Origin: Candidatus Gallacutalibacter stercoravium
Lineage (GTDB): Bacteria; Bacillota; Clostridia; Oscillospirales; Acutalibacteraceae
Length of the DNA: 40,664 bases
NCBI GenBank assembly: GCA_018716975.1
Contig: DVJE01000033.1
Coordinates: forward strand, 1 to 40,664
Direction: 5' to 3'
The position numbers and the translations under genes were made by a program. This document shows, in pieces, positions 30,948 through 39,499 of the stretch (positions within the stretch are counted from its first letter, which is position 1; every line of letters begins with the position of its first letter). The notes under the pieces were generated by a model that worked only from the letters and a program-made list of their open reading frames with translations, ran no database searches and was not told where the DNA came from.

Positions 30948-30976
30948 TGCACATAGCCACTCGCATAAGATAAGAG

Positions 30977-31023
30977 AAAAGCCGCCGTGAAACAGCGTTG
31001 GATGCTGATCGCGGCGGTTTTTT
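30977..31023 (+). terminator. Terminator of valS
   Basis: AAAAGCCGCCG (30977-30987) pairs with CGGCGGTTTT (31012-31021), enclosing an inner CAGC/GCTG stem, followed by TTTTTT. Confidence 0.85.
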
Positions 31024-31287
31024 GCTGAGTAGTTGCGGTTTCATACTATGAAAGGCAGCAAAGCATGTCTGCTCGTATCCCTTTTTCGTTTATGAAATTT
31101 TACATCTTCAATATGGGGGCATAGGCGCCGGTTTAGCATAAGGCGCCGGTGCTTTGCCTGCTATTTTTTAAATTACAAAAAATGCAAGAGAAAAATGCAA
31201 AAAAACGTTAAAAAGATCTAGAGAAATTCGGCCACCCTGTGCTATACTGTAGCCAATTTACTATATGGTTGCAAGGAGGAACCAGCC
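31024..31287. promoter_or_regulatory. Intergenic region with extended -10 promoter for the UroD-like gene
   Basis: No gene is present. TATACT (31243-31248), preceded by TGC, is an extended -10 about 40 bases before the ATG; there is no good -35, suggesting an activator. AGGCGCCGGT is repeated at 31123-31132 and 31141-31150, and AAAATGCAA is repeated near 31178 and 31194. Confidence 0.5.
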
Positions 31288-32361
31288 ATGCCCTATGTTG
31301 AGGATATGAAAGAACGCCAGCAACGGCACCTGGCCTTTTGGAACAAAGAAAATCACGATCGCCCAACCTTGCTCGTAACCGCGCCCAAGGAGGGAGCGAA
31401 GCACCGCGCCGTAACTCCGCCGCCCACTTTGGAGCAGCGCTGGACAGACGAGGATTATATTATCGAATCCTCCCGGGCGTGGTTTGAATCCACATGGTTT
31501 GGCGGGGAATCTCTGCCTACCATCAACCCCAACTTGGGGCCGGATATTTTCGGCGCCTATTTGGGCTGCGATATTGTGTTCGGCGAGAGCACCAGCTGGG
31601 CTAAGCCCATTATTCAGGATTGGGAAACCTACCGCGTGCCGGCTATTGATACCGAAAATCCTTGGTGGAAGAAGATGCTGCACATGACGGAGCATTTTGT
31701 AGAGGACTCCAACGGGGATTATTTGGTGGGCATTACCGATTTGCACCCAGGCAGCGACGGCTTGGTTTCTTTGCGGGGGCCGCAGGAGCTGTGCTGCGAT
31801 TTGCTGGATTACCCGGAGCAGGTTAAGCAAGCCTTGTGGGACACAATGCCGCCTTTTCGCCAGTCGCTGGATACCTTGTATAAGCTGACCACGCGGCATC
31901 AGTGGAGCAGCACCAACTGGTCTGGCCTGTGGCACCCGGGCAATTGGTACATTGTGTGCAGCGACTTTTCTTGCATGATCTCGCAAGAAATGTACCGAGA
32001 ATTTGTTTTGCCGGAGCTCACCGCCGAGGTAAACAGCTTAGACGCCTCTTTTTACCATTTAGACGGGCCGGGCGCGCTCAAGCATTTGGACGATATCTTA
32101 TCCATCGAAAAGTTGGGCGGCGTGCAATGGGTTTACGGCGCGGGCCAGCCCACGGCGGCGCACTGGCTGCCTGTGTTGCAAAAGATCCAAAACGCGGGCA
32201 AGCTGATCCAGGTGGAGGTGTTCCCCCAGGATTTGGATGTTTTGCTGGAAAACCTGCGCCCCGAAGGGGTTATGATGAACCTATCCGGCGCACGTACCGA
32301 AGAAGAGGCCAAAGCGCTGATTCGCAAGGTAGAAAAAAGCTATAAACGGAAATACTTTTAA
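31288..32361 (+). CDS. Uroporphyrinogen decarboxylase (UroD)-superfamily protein 1
   Basis: A 357-residue protein from ATG 31288 (AAGGAGGAA upstream). The URO-D barrel pattern is seen in YLVGITDLHPGSDGLVSLRGPQEL, SDFSCMISQEMYREFVLPEL, SLDASFYHLDGPGALKHLDDIL and a late QVEVFPQDLDVLLENLRPEGVMMNL. The family includes heme-pathway HemE and the methyltransferases MtaA/MtbA that act on corrinoid or zinc-thiolate centres. Here no HemE N-terminal signature (RPPVWxMRQAG) is present and no heme or corrinoid genes are adjacent, so this is not HemE. It is probably one of the uncharacterised UroD-like proteins common in gut Clostridia. Confidence 0.8.
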   Translation: MPYVEDMKERQQRHLAFWNKENHDRPTLLVTAPKEGAKHRAVTPPPTLEQRWTDEDYIIESSRAWFESTWFGGESLPTINPNLGPDIFGAYLGCDIVFGESTSWAKPIIQDWETYRVPAIDTENPWWKKMLHMTEHFVEDSNGDYLVGITDLHPGSDGLVSLRGPQELCCDLLDYPEQVKQALWDTMPPFRQSLDTLYKLTTRHQWSSTNWSGLWHPGNWYIVCSDFSCMISQEMYREFVLPELTAEVNSLDASFYHLDGPGALKHLDDILSIEKLGGVQWVYGAGQPTAAHWLPVLQKIQNAGKLIQVEVFPQDLDVLLENLRPEGVMMNLSGARTEEEAKALIRKVEKSYKRKYF

Positions 32362-32628
32362 TACATAGGGATTTATAGGGATTGCAACAGTTTTGTTGTT
32401 CCCTTTGGCGGCGCAGAATAAGAGGGCAAGGGCGTAAAGCAAAGCGCTTTTGCCCTTTTTGTTGCACCGTGTTTCCTGCGAAAAATAAAGCGTAAACTTT
32501 GCAGAGGCGTTGTAGAATCGTAAAGGAGCGGGGAACACCATTGAGCAAGAAAAGCAGCCCTTCTCTCACTGCTTGCTTTGTCATAGGATTGCCCCCTAAA
32601 CCCTTTCAAAGAAATGTTAAAAATAGTA
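32362..32628. other. Non-coding gap between UroD-like gene and tRNA-Gly promoter
   Basis: Apart from the terminator at 32428-32460 and the tRNA promoter that follows, no gene is convincing. A TTG frame at 32541 with an AAGGAG-like site upstream would run through the tRNA promoter and into the tRNA, so it is not counted. Confidence 0.4.
32428..32460 (+). terminator. Terminator of the UroD-like gene 1
   Basis: AAGGGC-GT-AAAGC (32428-32440) pairs with GCGCTTTT-GCCCTT (32444-32457) with small internal differences, ending in TTTTT. Confidence 0.75.
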
Positions 32629-32657
32629 TTGACAAAACAAAATTGGTACGATATAAT
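32629..32657 (+). promoter_or_regulatory. Consensus promoter of tRNA-Gly
   Basis: TTGACA (32629-32634), 17 bases, TATAAT (32652-32657): both hexamers match the consensus exactly. It is 38 bases before the tRNA. Confidence 0.9.
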
Positions 32658-32695
32658 AATTCTCGCACTCAGATGAGGCAAGAACAACAGAATAT

Positions 32696-32771
32696 GCGGA
32701 TATAGCTCATCTGGTAGAGCGCCACCTTGCCAAGGTGGAGGTAGCGAGTTCGAGCCTCGTTATCCGCTCCA
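32696..32771 (+). tRNA. tRNA-Gly (GCC anticodon)
   Basis: A full cloverleaf of 76 bases: acceptor GCGGATA (32696-32702) with TATCCGC (32761-32767), D stem GCTC/GAGC, anticodon stem CCACC/GGTGG around TTGCCAA, T arm GCGAG-TTCGAGC-CTCGT (end pair G-T), discriminator T and encoded CCA. Anticodon GCC reads GGC and GGU. Single-gene transcript. Confidence 0.97.
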
Positions 32772-32775
32772 GAGC

Positions 32776-32810
32776 AGGACAAAGGTTTTGATAAGCCTTT
32801 GTCCTATTTT
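32776..32810 (+). terminator. Terminator of tRNA-Gly
   Basis: AGGACAAAGG (32776-32785) pairs perfectly with CCTTTGTCCT (32796-32805), followed by ATTTTTATT. Confidence 0.88.
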
Positions 32811-32935
32811 TATTATTTCAAAAGCATCTTATTTTGCCGGGAGCTACAGAGATTTTGCATGATATAAAAAGCAAACGCCTTTCTTTATCACAATCCCGTT
32901 CGCCAATAAATTTTTTGGAAAAACGGAAAAAGAAG

Positions 32936-32963
32936 TTCGGATAACCCGGCGATATGCTATAAT
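32936..32963 (+). promoter_or_regulatory. Promoter (extended -10) of the DnaD-type gene
   Basis: TTCGGA (32936-32941), 16 bases, TATAAT (32958-32963) preceded by TGC. The -35 is weak; the extended -10 compensates. Confidence 0.55.
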
Positions 32964-32986
32964 AGGGCAACGAGGTGTCATAAGGA

Positions 32987-34093
32987 ATGGAATATTGTCT
33001 GAATTTAGGCGCATGGAACGGTGTGTTTGCCGTGCCCTGCGCAGTAGTGGATCAACATATCAAGCTGGCGGGAGCCGCCCAGCTCAAGGTGCTGCTGTGG
33101 GTGTTGCGCCATGCGGGGCAACCCTTTGAAACGGGGAACATCGCCCAAGATCTGGGTATGCACCCGGCGGACGTAAACGACTCGATGCAGTATTGGCTGG
33201 AAACAGGCCTGTTGCTGCGCAACCAAGGGGAGCTTACCCCGGGAGAGGCCCCTCTCTCGGAGCGAGAGGCGGCGCCTGCAGTCAACCCGGCAGTTCAACC
33301 GGCGCCCGTTGCCGCCCAGCCGCCGGTGAATACGCCTGCGCCGGAATACATACAGCCCCAGCAGCCGGCACAGCAACCTGCGCCGCAGGCCCCGGCGCAG
33401 CAGGAAGCGCCCGCCGCCCCCGCGCGGCCCCGGCCCTTATCCCGCCCGCAAAAGCCAGACAGCATTTATGTGGCCCGGCGGATGCAAGACTGCAAAGAAA
33501 TCGCTTTTATGATGCAGGAAGCCCAAGTGATTTTGGGCCGGCCCATCTCCAACGGGGATAGCGCCACGCTGGTGATGCTGCACGATAACGACGGTTTGCC
33601 GGTGGACGTTATTTTGATGATTCTGCAATACGCTGTAAGCATCAACAAAAATAATATGCGCTATATTGAAAAAATGGCCGTCAGCTGGGCGGCGGAAGAA
33701 ATCGATACGCTGGAAAAGGCGGAGCGCAAGATCCGATCTCTCACCGAAGGCCGCCAGGCGTGGCGGTTGGTGGAACGGGTCATTGGCATTGAGGATCGGT
33801 CCCCCACGGCCAAAGAGGAAGCGGCCGCCTCCCGTTGGGTGTTGGAGTGGGGCTTTGACGAAAGGATGATTCGTGAAGCCTATGAACGCTGCGTAGACAG
33901 CAAGGGAAAATACAGCGTTGATTATACCAACCGGATATTGGAGCGCTGGCACAATGAGGGAATAAGCACCTTGCAGCAGGCGCACGAAGAAAAAAGCAAC
34001 GGCCGTAGGCAGCGGGCGGAACAGGAGCGGGCGCCCTCTTATGACATTGACGCATATGAGCGCAGCAGCATATTTGACGATCAGAAGCTGTAA
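32987..34093 (+). CDS. dnaD: DnaD-domain replication initiation protein
   Basis: A 368-residue protein. Residues about 5-80 form a winged-helix N-terminal domain (HIKLAGAAQLKVLLWVLRH, TGNIAQDLGMHPADVNDSMQYW). A low-complexity P/A/Q-rich linker covers about 85-155. Two DnaD (DnaB_2) domains follow: AFMMQEAQVILGRPISNGDSATLV with LPVDVILMILQYAV, and EAAASRWVLEWGFDERMIREAYE with VDYTNRILERWHNEGI. DnaD-type proteins load the helicase at the origin and at restart sites. It is 32 bases before a DnaC/DnaI-like ATPase gene, which is the classic pairing in Clostridia. The linker is longer than in Bacillus DnaD. Confidence 0.9.
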   Translation: MEYCLNLGAWNGVFAVPCAVVDQHIKLAGAAQLKVLLWVLRHAGQPFETGNIAQDLGMHPADVNDSMQYWLETGLLLRNQGELTPGEAPLSEREAAPAVNPAVQPAPVAAQPPVNTPAPEYIQPQQPAQQPAPQAPAQQEAPAAPARPRPLSRPQKPDSIYVARRMQDCKEIAFMMQEAQVILGRPISNGDSATLVMLHDNDGLPVDVILMILQYAVSINKNNMRYIEKMAVSWAAEEIDTLEKAERKIRSLTEGRQAWRLVERVIGIEDRSPTAKEEAAASRWVLEWGFDERMIREAYERCVDSKGKYSVDYTNRILERWHNEGISTLQQAHEEKSNGRRQRAEQERAPSYDIDAYERSSIFDDQKL

Positions 34094-34125
34094 CAGCTTG
34101 GGCAGCAGAGGAAAGGCGGGAAAAG

Positions 34126-35112
34126 ATGAGCTACAGCAAGGCGGTGTATGAGGCCGCAACCAATATTCTGACCCAGCGGCGCAGAGAGGCCCAAGCGGGC
34201 GCGGAACAACGGCGCCGGGATTTATACGCCCGGTTTCCACGGGCGGAGGAAATAGAACGGGAGCTTTCTTCCACAGCCGTCCGCGCGGCCCGATCTGTGT
34301 TAAACCACGGCAATGTGGCGCAGGAGCTGCGGCAGCTGAAAGAAAGCAATTTGGCGTTGCAAAGAGAGCTGGCTGGGCTGCTGCAAAGCGCGAACTTGCC
34401 CCAAGACTATTTGGAGCCTCATTTTGCCTGCGCGGCCTGCAAGGATACCGGCTATATCGATGGGCGCATGTGCGCCTGCTTGCGGCAACTGCTGCGCAAC
34501 GAAGCGTACCGCAGGCTCAACGCCCTTTCGCCGCTGTCGCTTTCTACCTTTGATAATTTTTCGCTGGAGTATTATGACACGGCGCCTCTGCGGGAAGGGG
34601 CCGCCTCCCCGCGCCGCCGGATGGAGGATATTTTGGGCTACTGCCAACGGTATGCCCAGTCGTTTTCGCCGGCCTCGCCCAACCTTTTGTTGCAGGGCGC
34701 CACAGGTTTGGGCAAAACCCATCTGTCGCTGGCCATTGCCAACGCGGCCATTGAAAAGGGCTTTGGGGTGGTGTATGGCTCCACGCAAAACATCGTTTCC
34801 AAGCTGGAAAAGGAGCGTTTTGGCCGGGGCGCGGAGGAGGACGAAGACAGCGAGGCGCACCTTATTTCTTGCGATTTGCTGATTTTAGACGATTTGGGCA
34901 CAGAATTTACCACATCGTTTTCCACCGCCGCTGTTTATAACTGCATCAATTCCCGCATTATGGCGGGGCGGCCCACCATTATCAGCACCAATTTAAGCAT
35001 GCGCGAGCTGGAAAAGAGCTATTCTGAGCGCTTTGTTTCGCGCATTATGGGCCACTATGTGCGGCTGGAGTTTTTGGGCAGGGATGTGCGCCAGCGCAGG
35101 CGTGGTTGGTAA
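34126..35112 (+). CDS. dnaI: DnaC/DnaI-like helicase-loader ATPase
   Basis: A 328-residue protein from ATG 34126 (AAAGGCGGG before). An N-terminal helical region (1-95) probably contacts the replicative helicase. A four-Cys zinc-type motif follows: CAACKDTGYIDGRMCAC (C102, C105, C116, C118). The AAA+ part has Walker A GATGLGKT (191-198), Walker B LLILDDLG (251-258), sensor-1 PTIISTNLS (283-291) and an arginine-finger region SERFVSRIMG (300-309). Proteins of this type deliver DnaB/DnaC helicase rings to DNA together with DnaD/DnaB-type partners. Its adjacency to the DnaD gene fits. The dnaI name is used by analogy. Confidence 0.88.
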   Translation: MSYSKAVYEAATNILTQRRREAQAGAEQRRRDLYARFPRAEEIERELSSTAVRAARSVLNHGNVAQELRQLKESNLALQRELAGLLQSANLPQDYLEPHFACAACKDTGYIDGRMCACLRQLLRNEAYRRLNALSPLSLSTFDNFSLEYYDTAPLREGAASPRRRMEDILGYCQRYAQSFSPASPNLLLQGATGLGKTHLSLAIANAAIEKGFGVVYGSTQNIVSKLEKERFGRGAEEDEDSEAHLISCDLLILDDLGTEFTTSFSTAAVYNCINSRIMAGRPTIISTNLSMRELEKSYSERFVSRIMGHYVRLEFLGRDVRQRRRGW

Positions 35113-35260
35113 CGCCCCAACAGAACTTTGCGGTTGTGCGGATGCATAAACGGCGGATGGGCGATTTACAAAGCGAGGCAAGCCAGGAAAAATGCTGCTT
35201 TTGCGCATATACGGGCGAGAAGCAAACGGTGATAGTTGCGGCGTTGCGGGGGGATTTGCC

Positions 35261-35623
35261 ATGCATATCGTATTGTTGCTCTATTTAATAGAAGGCGTTG
35301 TTTTTGGGATACTGGCGTTTGTTTTGAAAAAGAAGCGTTCCAATTATCCTGATTTTACCGTTGGCTACCACGACAGCCGCCTCATGGATAGCGCAGAAAA
35401 ATGGAATTACGCCAATCATTTGGCCGGCAATTTAAGCGGGATTTTCGCGGCTGTTTTCTTTGCGGTTTCGGCATTGCTATACTGTGCTAAAACAAGTAAC
35501 GCCAAGGCGCTTGTACTCTTTTTTATTTTATCTGCTATTGCTATAGGAGGCACTTTGCTGCTTCCTATATGGTTGTCAAAACTTAAATTCGGCGATCCAA
35601 ATGGAAGCATGAAACGGCACTGA
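35261..35623 (+). CDS. SdpI-family membrane protein
   Basis: A protein of 120 residues from ATG 35261 (GCGGGGGGA upstream). Three transmembrane segments are visible, at about 2-22, 53-73 and 82-105. The loop NYPDFTVGYHDSRLMDSAEKWNYANHLAG corresponds to the SdpI signature GYRT-type block with a Trp and Ala-Asn. In Bacillus, SdpI gives immunity to the toxin SdpC and holds its own repressor SdpR. Single-domain homologues are widespread and mostly uncharacterised. No sdpR or toxin-like gene is nearby. It starts 148 bases after the DnaC-like gene and ends 24 bases before the second UroD-like gene. Confidence 0.75.
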   Translation: MHIVLLLYLIEGVVFGILAFVLKKKRSNYPDFTVGYHDSRLMDSAEKWNYANHLAGNLSGIFAAVFFAVSALLYCAKTSNAKALVLFFILSAIAIGGTLLLPIWLSKLKFGDPNGSMKRH

Positions 35624-35647
35624 TAAAGCAGAAAGGAGAAAACTCTC

Positions 35648-36790
35648 ATGGATCAAGAATTGGCAAACGCAGTAAAGCGCCGGCGCGATTTTTATAGCTG
35701 CAAGCCCGGCGCGCAAATTTACAAAAAGGAATTCGGCTATTTTGGGCTGGATAACTGGATTGCCCAAGGCTATTTAAAGCCCTATGATGCGGTTGCAGAT
35801 TACGACGTGTATTTGCAAGAAACCTTTGGCTATAGCCGGCGGGCTGAGTCCCGCGTGGGCGGTTTGGGCTGGTGCGAAGCCGGGTTTTACCCCGCCTTTG
35901 AAGAAAAGGTGCTGGAGGATAGGGGCGACTACGAGCTGGTGCAGGATTTCGCCGGGCGCAGCGTGCTGTATTTTAAGGGCAGGCGCAACGGCTTTATGCC
36001 GGAGTATGTTGATCACCCGGTTAAGGATATGGATACCTGGGAGCGCAACGTAAAGTGGCGCATGGATCCCAACACCCCCGGGCGGGAAGAGCTAACCCGG
36101 CGCGAGGTGCAGGCGGCCGCCCAAGAAGCCCAGTATGGCAGCTGTGTTATTCAAGCCGTGGTGGGCGGCTATATGTATTTGCGCAGCCTGATGGGCCCGG
36201 AGGCGCTTTTGTATCAATTTTACGATAATCCCGCCTTGATTCACGCCTGCATGCGCGCCTGGTTTGAATTGGCAGATGCTGTGATAGAACGGCACCAGCA
36301 GACGCTGTGCTTTGACGAGCTGTTTTTGGGCGAGGATATCTGTTATAACCATGGGCCGTTGATTTCGCCGGATATGATACGGGAATTTTTGTTGCCCTAT
36401 TACCAGCAGCTGTACACCAATATGAAACGCCGGCAGGCGCGGGATCCCCGGCCGCTGCACTTTCAGATTGATACCGACGGTTTTTGCCCGCCGGTGATTG
36501 CCCTGTATCAAAGCATAGGGGCGGATTATTTTTCGCCCTTTGAGGTGGCCGCAGGGTGCGATGTTGTGAAACTAGGCCGGCAGTATCCGGGGCTGCTCAT
36601 CTCCGGCGGCATTGATAAGCGGGAGCTGGCCAAGGGGCGCGACGCCATCGACCGCCATCTAGAAGCGATTATGCCTGCTATGCGCGCCAGGGGCGGCTAC
36701 ATTCCCACTTGCGATCACGGCGTACCGGAAGAGGTGTCTTTTGAAAATTACGCTTATTTCCGCACCCGGCTTCACACATATTGCGATTAA
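35648..36790 (+). CDS. Uroporphyrinogen decarboxylase (UroD)-superfamily protein 2
   Basis: A 380-residue protein from ATG 35648 (AAAGGAGAA eleven bases before). UroD-like pattern: YMYLRSLMGPEALLYQFYDNPALIHACMRAWFELADAV, LGEDICYNHGPLISPDMIREFLLPYYQQLY, HFQIDTDGF, and ADYFSPFEVAAGCDVVKLGRQYPGLLISGGIDKRELAKG with the final YIPTCDHGVPEEV. The ISGGIDK and TCDHGVP blocks match MtaA-type and other UroD-like proteins. It is a divergent paralogue of the gene at 31.3 kb, with a clearly different sequence. No corrinoid protein or MtaB is adjacent. Substrate unknown. It is the last + gene before the shared terminator. Confidence 0.8.
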   Translation: MDQELANAVKRRRDFYSCKPGAQIYKKEFGYFGLDNWIAQGYLKPYDAVADYDVYLQETFGYSRRAESRVGGLGWCEAGFYPAFEEKVLEDRGDYELVQDFAGRSVLYFKGRRNGFMPEYVDHPVKDMDTWERNVKWRMDPNTPGREELTRREVQAAAQEAQYGSCVIQAVVGGYMYLRSLMGPEALLYQFYDNPALIHACMRAWFELADAVIERHQQTLCFDELFLGEDICYNHGPLISPDMIREFLLPYYQQLYTNMKRRQARDPRPLHFQIDTDGFCPPVIALYQSIGADYFSPFEVAAGCDVVKLGRQYPGLLISGGIDKRELAKGRDAIDRHLEAIMPAMRARGGYIPTCDHGVPEEVSFENYAYFRTRLHTYCD

Positions 36791-36840
36791 ATTGAGCGTT
36801 ACCCCAGCCATGAATCAAAGGCATCAAAATACGCAAAAAA

Positions 36841-36872
36841 CAACCGCCTGTGTGCTATTACACGGGCGGTTG
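36841..36872. terminator. Terminator shared by the UroD-like gene 2 and the glycosyltransferase gene
   Basis: CAACCGCCTGTGT (36841-36853) pairs with ACACGGGCGGTTG (36860-36872) with one mismatch. On the - strand the stem is followed by TTTTTTGCG (best T-tract), so it terminates the glycosyltransferase gene well; on + the tract is CTTTAT, weaker. Confidence 0.75.
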
Positions 36873-36902
36873 CTTTATCAAGTTTGTAGCGGTAGGTTGG
36901 CG

Positions 36903-38063
36903 TTATGCTTGGGCGTCGTGTTGGGCAACGGCGGCCTGATATACCCCGGCGAGCTCGTTGGCTTGCTTGTTTGTGGGGATGCCTTCGATTGTGCGGCGCA
37001 CCACACGGCGCAGCAGCCGCCTGCCTTCTTCGTCCAAACCGGCGAATTGTTTCAGGTATGAGGCAAAATCCTGGGGGGTTTTATAAGTAAAGCCGTTTAC
37101 GCCCTCTTTAATTTCACCGCAGCTGTGCCGCACCACTGCCGGGGTGCCGCAACAAATCGCCTCCAACACAGCCATGGGCATTAAGTCGTGCTCTGCTGCG
37201 CTTACATAAACATCCGCCGCGGCGTAATAGCCGGGCATCTCTTCATAAGGCACGGCGCCCACAAAAGAAACTTGCTTGGCAATGCCCAGCTGTTGGGCGG
37301 TGTGATACAAGGCGTCCGATTGGGGTCCGTCGCCCACAACGGCCAGGTGCAGCCGTTCGTCGCCGTCAACGCCTTGCGCCCAGAGTTCCAGCAGGCTGTC
37401 AATCCCCTTTTGTGCTGTGAGTGGCCCGGCGCACAAAGCCAGCGTTTGCCCGGCAGAAACGCCAAGTTTACGCCGGATTTGTTCTATTTTAGCGGCAGGA
37501 ACCTCCTCGTAATCAAATTGGCGGGAGTCGGCCTGATTGGGCACCACCGTAAGTTCCCGGTGCACTTTAGCGCTTTTTAGATAGTTTTGCGCCTTTTTGT
37601 GGGCGGCCACCAGCACGTCGGCGCATTCAGCGCAGTTTTTAAACCGGTTTTTGGCCAGTTGCCGGGCCAGCAGCTTGGCGGACGCCTCTTGCAGGTGGTA
37701 TTCATAAAAGCTGTGAATTTGAAAAACAAGCGGGATGTCATACTGCCCGGCAAACCGCACGGCGCATTGGCCCAGGGCCGTGTCGGTGTGCACATGAATA
37801 ACCTCCGGCCGAAAGTGCTCTAACCGGCTGGTTAGGGCGCGGCTACCGGGATTGGCAATGGCGTAGCCGTATTCATTTTTTGCAGGCTTGGCGGGGCATT
37901 TGAATACGCCGTCTTCTTCGTGAAAATCCCTGGTGTTGGGGTCGGAAACGATAAGCAATACCTCGTGCCCCAGGGCGCGCAGGTTCTTGGTAACCGCCGT
38001 CAAGTTGGTAATCACCCCGCTGATGGTGGGGAAATATGCCTCAGAAAATATAGCAATGCGCAT
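36903..38063 (-). CDS. GT4-family glycosyltransferase (diglucosyl-diacylglycerol-synthase-like)
   Basis: A 386-residue GT-B-fold enzyme from ATG 38063 (AAAGGAG upstream). The N-domain has MRIAIFSEAYFPTISGVITNL with the GG/SG-type acceptor loop, and HFRPEVIHVHTDTALGQ. The C-domain has LALCAGPLTAQKGIDSLLE, LAVVGDGPQSDALY and the donor-binding E-X7-E motif in AEHDLMPMAVLEA. The N-terminal sequence resembles 1,2-diacylglycerol glucosyl/galactosyltransferases (GT4) that make glycolipids for the membrane and lipoteichoic acid anchor. Other GT4 enzymes share this pattern. Monocistronic, divergent from hprK. Confidence 0.85.
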   Translation of the reverse strand: MRIAIFSEAYFPTISGVITNLTAVTKNLRALGHEVLLIVSDPNTRDFHEEDGVFKCPAKPAKNEYGYAIANPGSRALTSRLEHFRPEVIHVHTDTALGQCAVRFAGQYDIPLVFQIHSFYEYHLQEASAKLLARQLAKNRFKNCAECADVLVAAHKKAQNYLKSAKVHRELTVVPNQADSRQFDYEEVPAAKIEQIRRKLGVSAGQTLALCAGPLTAQKGIDSLLELWAQGVDGDERLHLAVVGDGPQSDALYHTAQQLGIAKQVSFVGAVPYEEMPGYYAAADVYVSAAEHDLMPMAVLEAICCGTPAVVRHSCGEIKEGVNGFTYKTPQDFASYLKQFAGLDEEGRRLLRRVVRRTIEGIPTNKQANELAGVYQAAVAQHDAQA

Positions 38064-38417
38064 AGTAAAGCTCCTTTATTTTAAAAAATGGGTAAAATAT
38101 CTTTTTGCGCCCAGCGCAAGCAGGCGGTGGGGTAAAAACAAAGGCCCGGCGCCGCTGTTTATTGTCAAACAGCAAAGCGCTTCAACACCACCGCTTTGTG
38201 GATTTTTATGCAGACAGCCGCAGTCTTTTCATACGTAAAACTTGGTTTTGCGCACATTATAACACATTTTTCGCCTTCCGCGATCAAATTTGCAAACAGA
38301 ATTTATAGATTTTTCTTTAAACTTATCGCTTGCTGGGTTATAATACAACCATGGTACAATTCAATTCCCGCTTGCCACTTTACCGGCGGGATCAGGCAGG
38401 AAGCGTGAGGTGCTGAT
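38064..38417. other. Divergent intergenic region between the glycosyltransferase gene and hprK
   Basis: No gene is visible in the 354 bases. GCTGTTT/AAACAGC (38154-38173 region) forms a perfect stem-loop. ATTATA on + at 38256-38261 is a -10 candidate for the - gene, but no suitable -35 is present. The hprK promoter is at 38316-38344. Confidence 0.4.
38316..38344 (+). promoter_or_regulatory. Promoter of the hprK operon
   Basis: TTTAAA (38316-38321), 17 bases, TATAAT (38339-38344). The -35 is moderate. It lies about 74 bases before the ATG. Confidence 0.55.
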
Positions 38418-39386
38418 ATGGCTGTTGCTTTTACCGTTCCTTTAACCAATGTGATTAAGGAACTTTCTTTGGAAAAAATCTATACGCCCGAAAATGAAGA
38501 GGGTATTTTGATCTCTTCTATGGACGTCAGCCGGCCGGGGCTGGAGCTTACCGGCTTTTTCGATTATTACGACAATACCCGCATCTTGGTGATAGGCAAT
38601 ACAGAAAACGCCTTTTTAGCCCGTTTTACCTCAGAAGAGCGCTACCGCGTGTTGCAGGATCTGGTATCCCGCAAGCCGCCGGCTATTATCATTTGCCGCA
38701 ATTTGCAGCCCTTTGAAGAGCTGCTTACCGCCTGCAAGCTGCATGAGGTGCCCTTGCTGCGCACAGCGGATACCACCTCTAGCCTGGTGGCGGCTTTGGT
38801 TTCTTATATGAGCGTGGAGCTGGCGCCCCGTATCACCCGCCACGGCGTGCTGGTGGAGGTTTACGGCGAAGGGATCTTGCTGGTGGGCGACAGCGGCGTG
38901 GGCAAAAGCGAAACCGCTATTGAGCTCATCAAACGCGGGCACCGGCTGATAGCCGACGACGCGGTGGAAATACGGCGCGTTTCCAAAAAATCTTTGGTGG
39001 GTTCCGCGCCGGAGAATATTCGCCACTTTATTGAGCTGCGCGGCATCGGCATCATCAATGCCCGGCGCATCTTCGGTATGGGCGCCGTTAAGCTGACGGA
39101 AAAAATAGATATTTTGATAAGCCTGGAATTGTGGGATAACTCTAAAGTTTACGACCGCATGGGGATGGATAATGAATTTACCGAAATTTTGGGTATTCGC
39201 ATTCCCAAGTTGACCATACCGGTAAAGCCGGGGCGTAACCTGGCGGTGATTATCGAAGTGGCCGCTATGAACAACCGGCAAAAGAAAATGGGCTATAACG
39301 CGGCAAAAGAGCTGCTGGCCAGCCTGGGCATGGAATATTCGGCGGACGGAGACGGCCAAACGAAGATCAATTGGAACAATTATTGA
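38418..39386 (+). CDS. hprK: HPr kinase/phosphorylase
   Basis: HprK phosphorylates and dephosphorylates Ser46 of HPr, controlling carbon catabolite repression with CcpA. The 322-residue length is normal. The catalytic block starts at RHGVLVEVYGEGILLVGDSGVGKSE, with Walker A GDSGVGKS (157-164) and the nearby His142. ADDAVEIRR supplies further active-site acids, and the HprK signature ELRGIGIIN lies at 206-214. The C-terminal helix PGRNLAVIIEVAAMNNRQKKMG is also typical. It is the first gene of the hprK-murB-rapZ cluster, with 113 bases to murB. Confidence 0.97.
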   Translation: MAVAFTVPLTNVIKELSLEKIYTPENEEGILISSMDVSRPGLELTGFFDYYDNTRILVIGNTENAFLARFTSEERYRVLQDLVSRKPPAIIICRNLQPFEELLTACKLHEVPLLRTADTTSSLVAALVSYMSVELAPRITRHGVLVEVYGEGILLVGDSGVGKSETAIELIKRGHRLIADDAVEIRRVSKKSLVGSAPENIRHFIELRGIGIINARRIFGMGAVKLTEKIDILISLELWDNSKVYDRMGMDNEFTEILGIRIPKLTIPVKPGRNLAVIIEVAAMNNRQKKMGYNAAKELLASLGMEYSADGDGQTKINWNNY

Positions 39387-39499
39387 CGCGCCTGGTGGTT
39401 CTTGGGCGCGCCGCCGGCATACATACCCAAAAGCAGGCGGCATATATATAAACATAAGCCGGCCGCAGAGAAACACAAGGGCCGGCGCGGAGGGGTTTT

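Noticed and set aside
31288-32361. hemE (heme pathway uroporphyrinogen decarboxylase)
   Set aside because: The HemE N-terminal arginine signature is missing and no heme genes are adjacent.
32541-32705. Small TTG-started gene with a ribosome-site-like sequence
   Set aside because: It runs through the consensus tRNA-Gly promoter into the tRNA itself and has no coding look.
38631-39476. Long - strand frame opposite hprK (281 codons)
   Set aside because: hprK motifs on + are complete, and the - peptide is His/Gln-rich shadow sequence.
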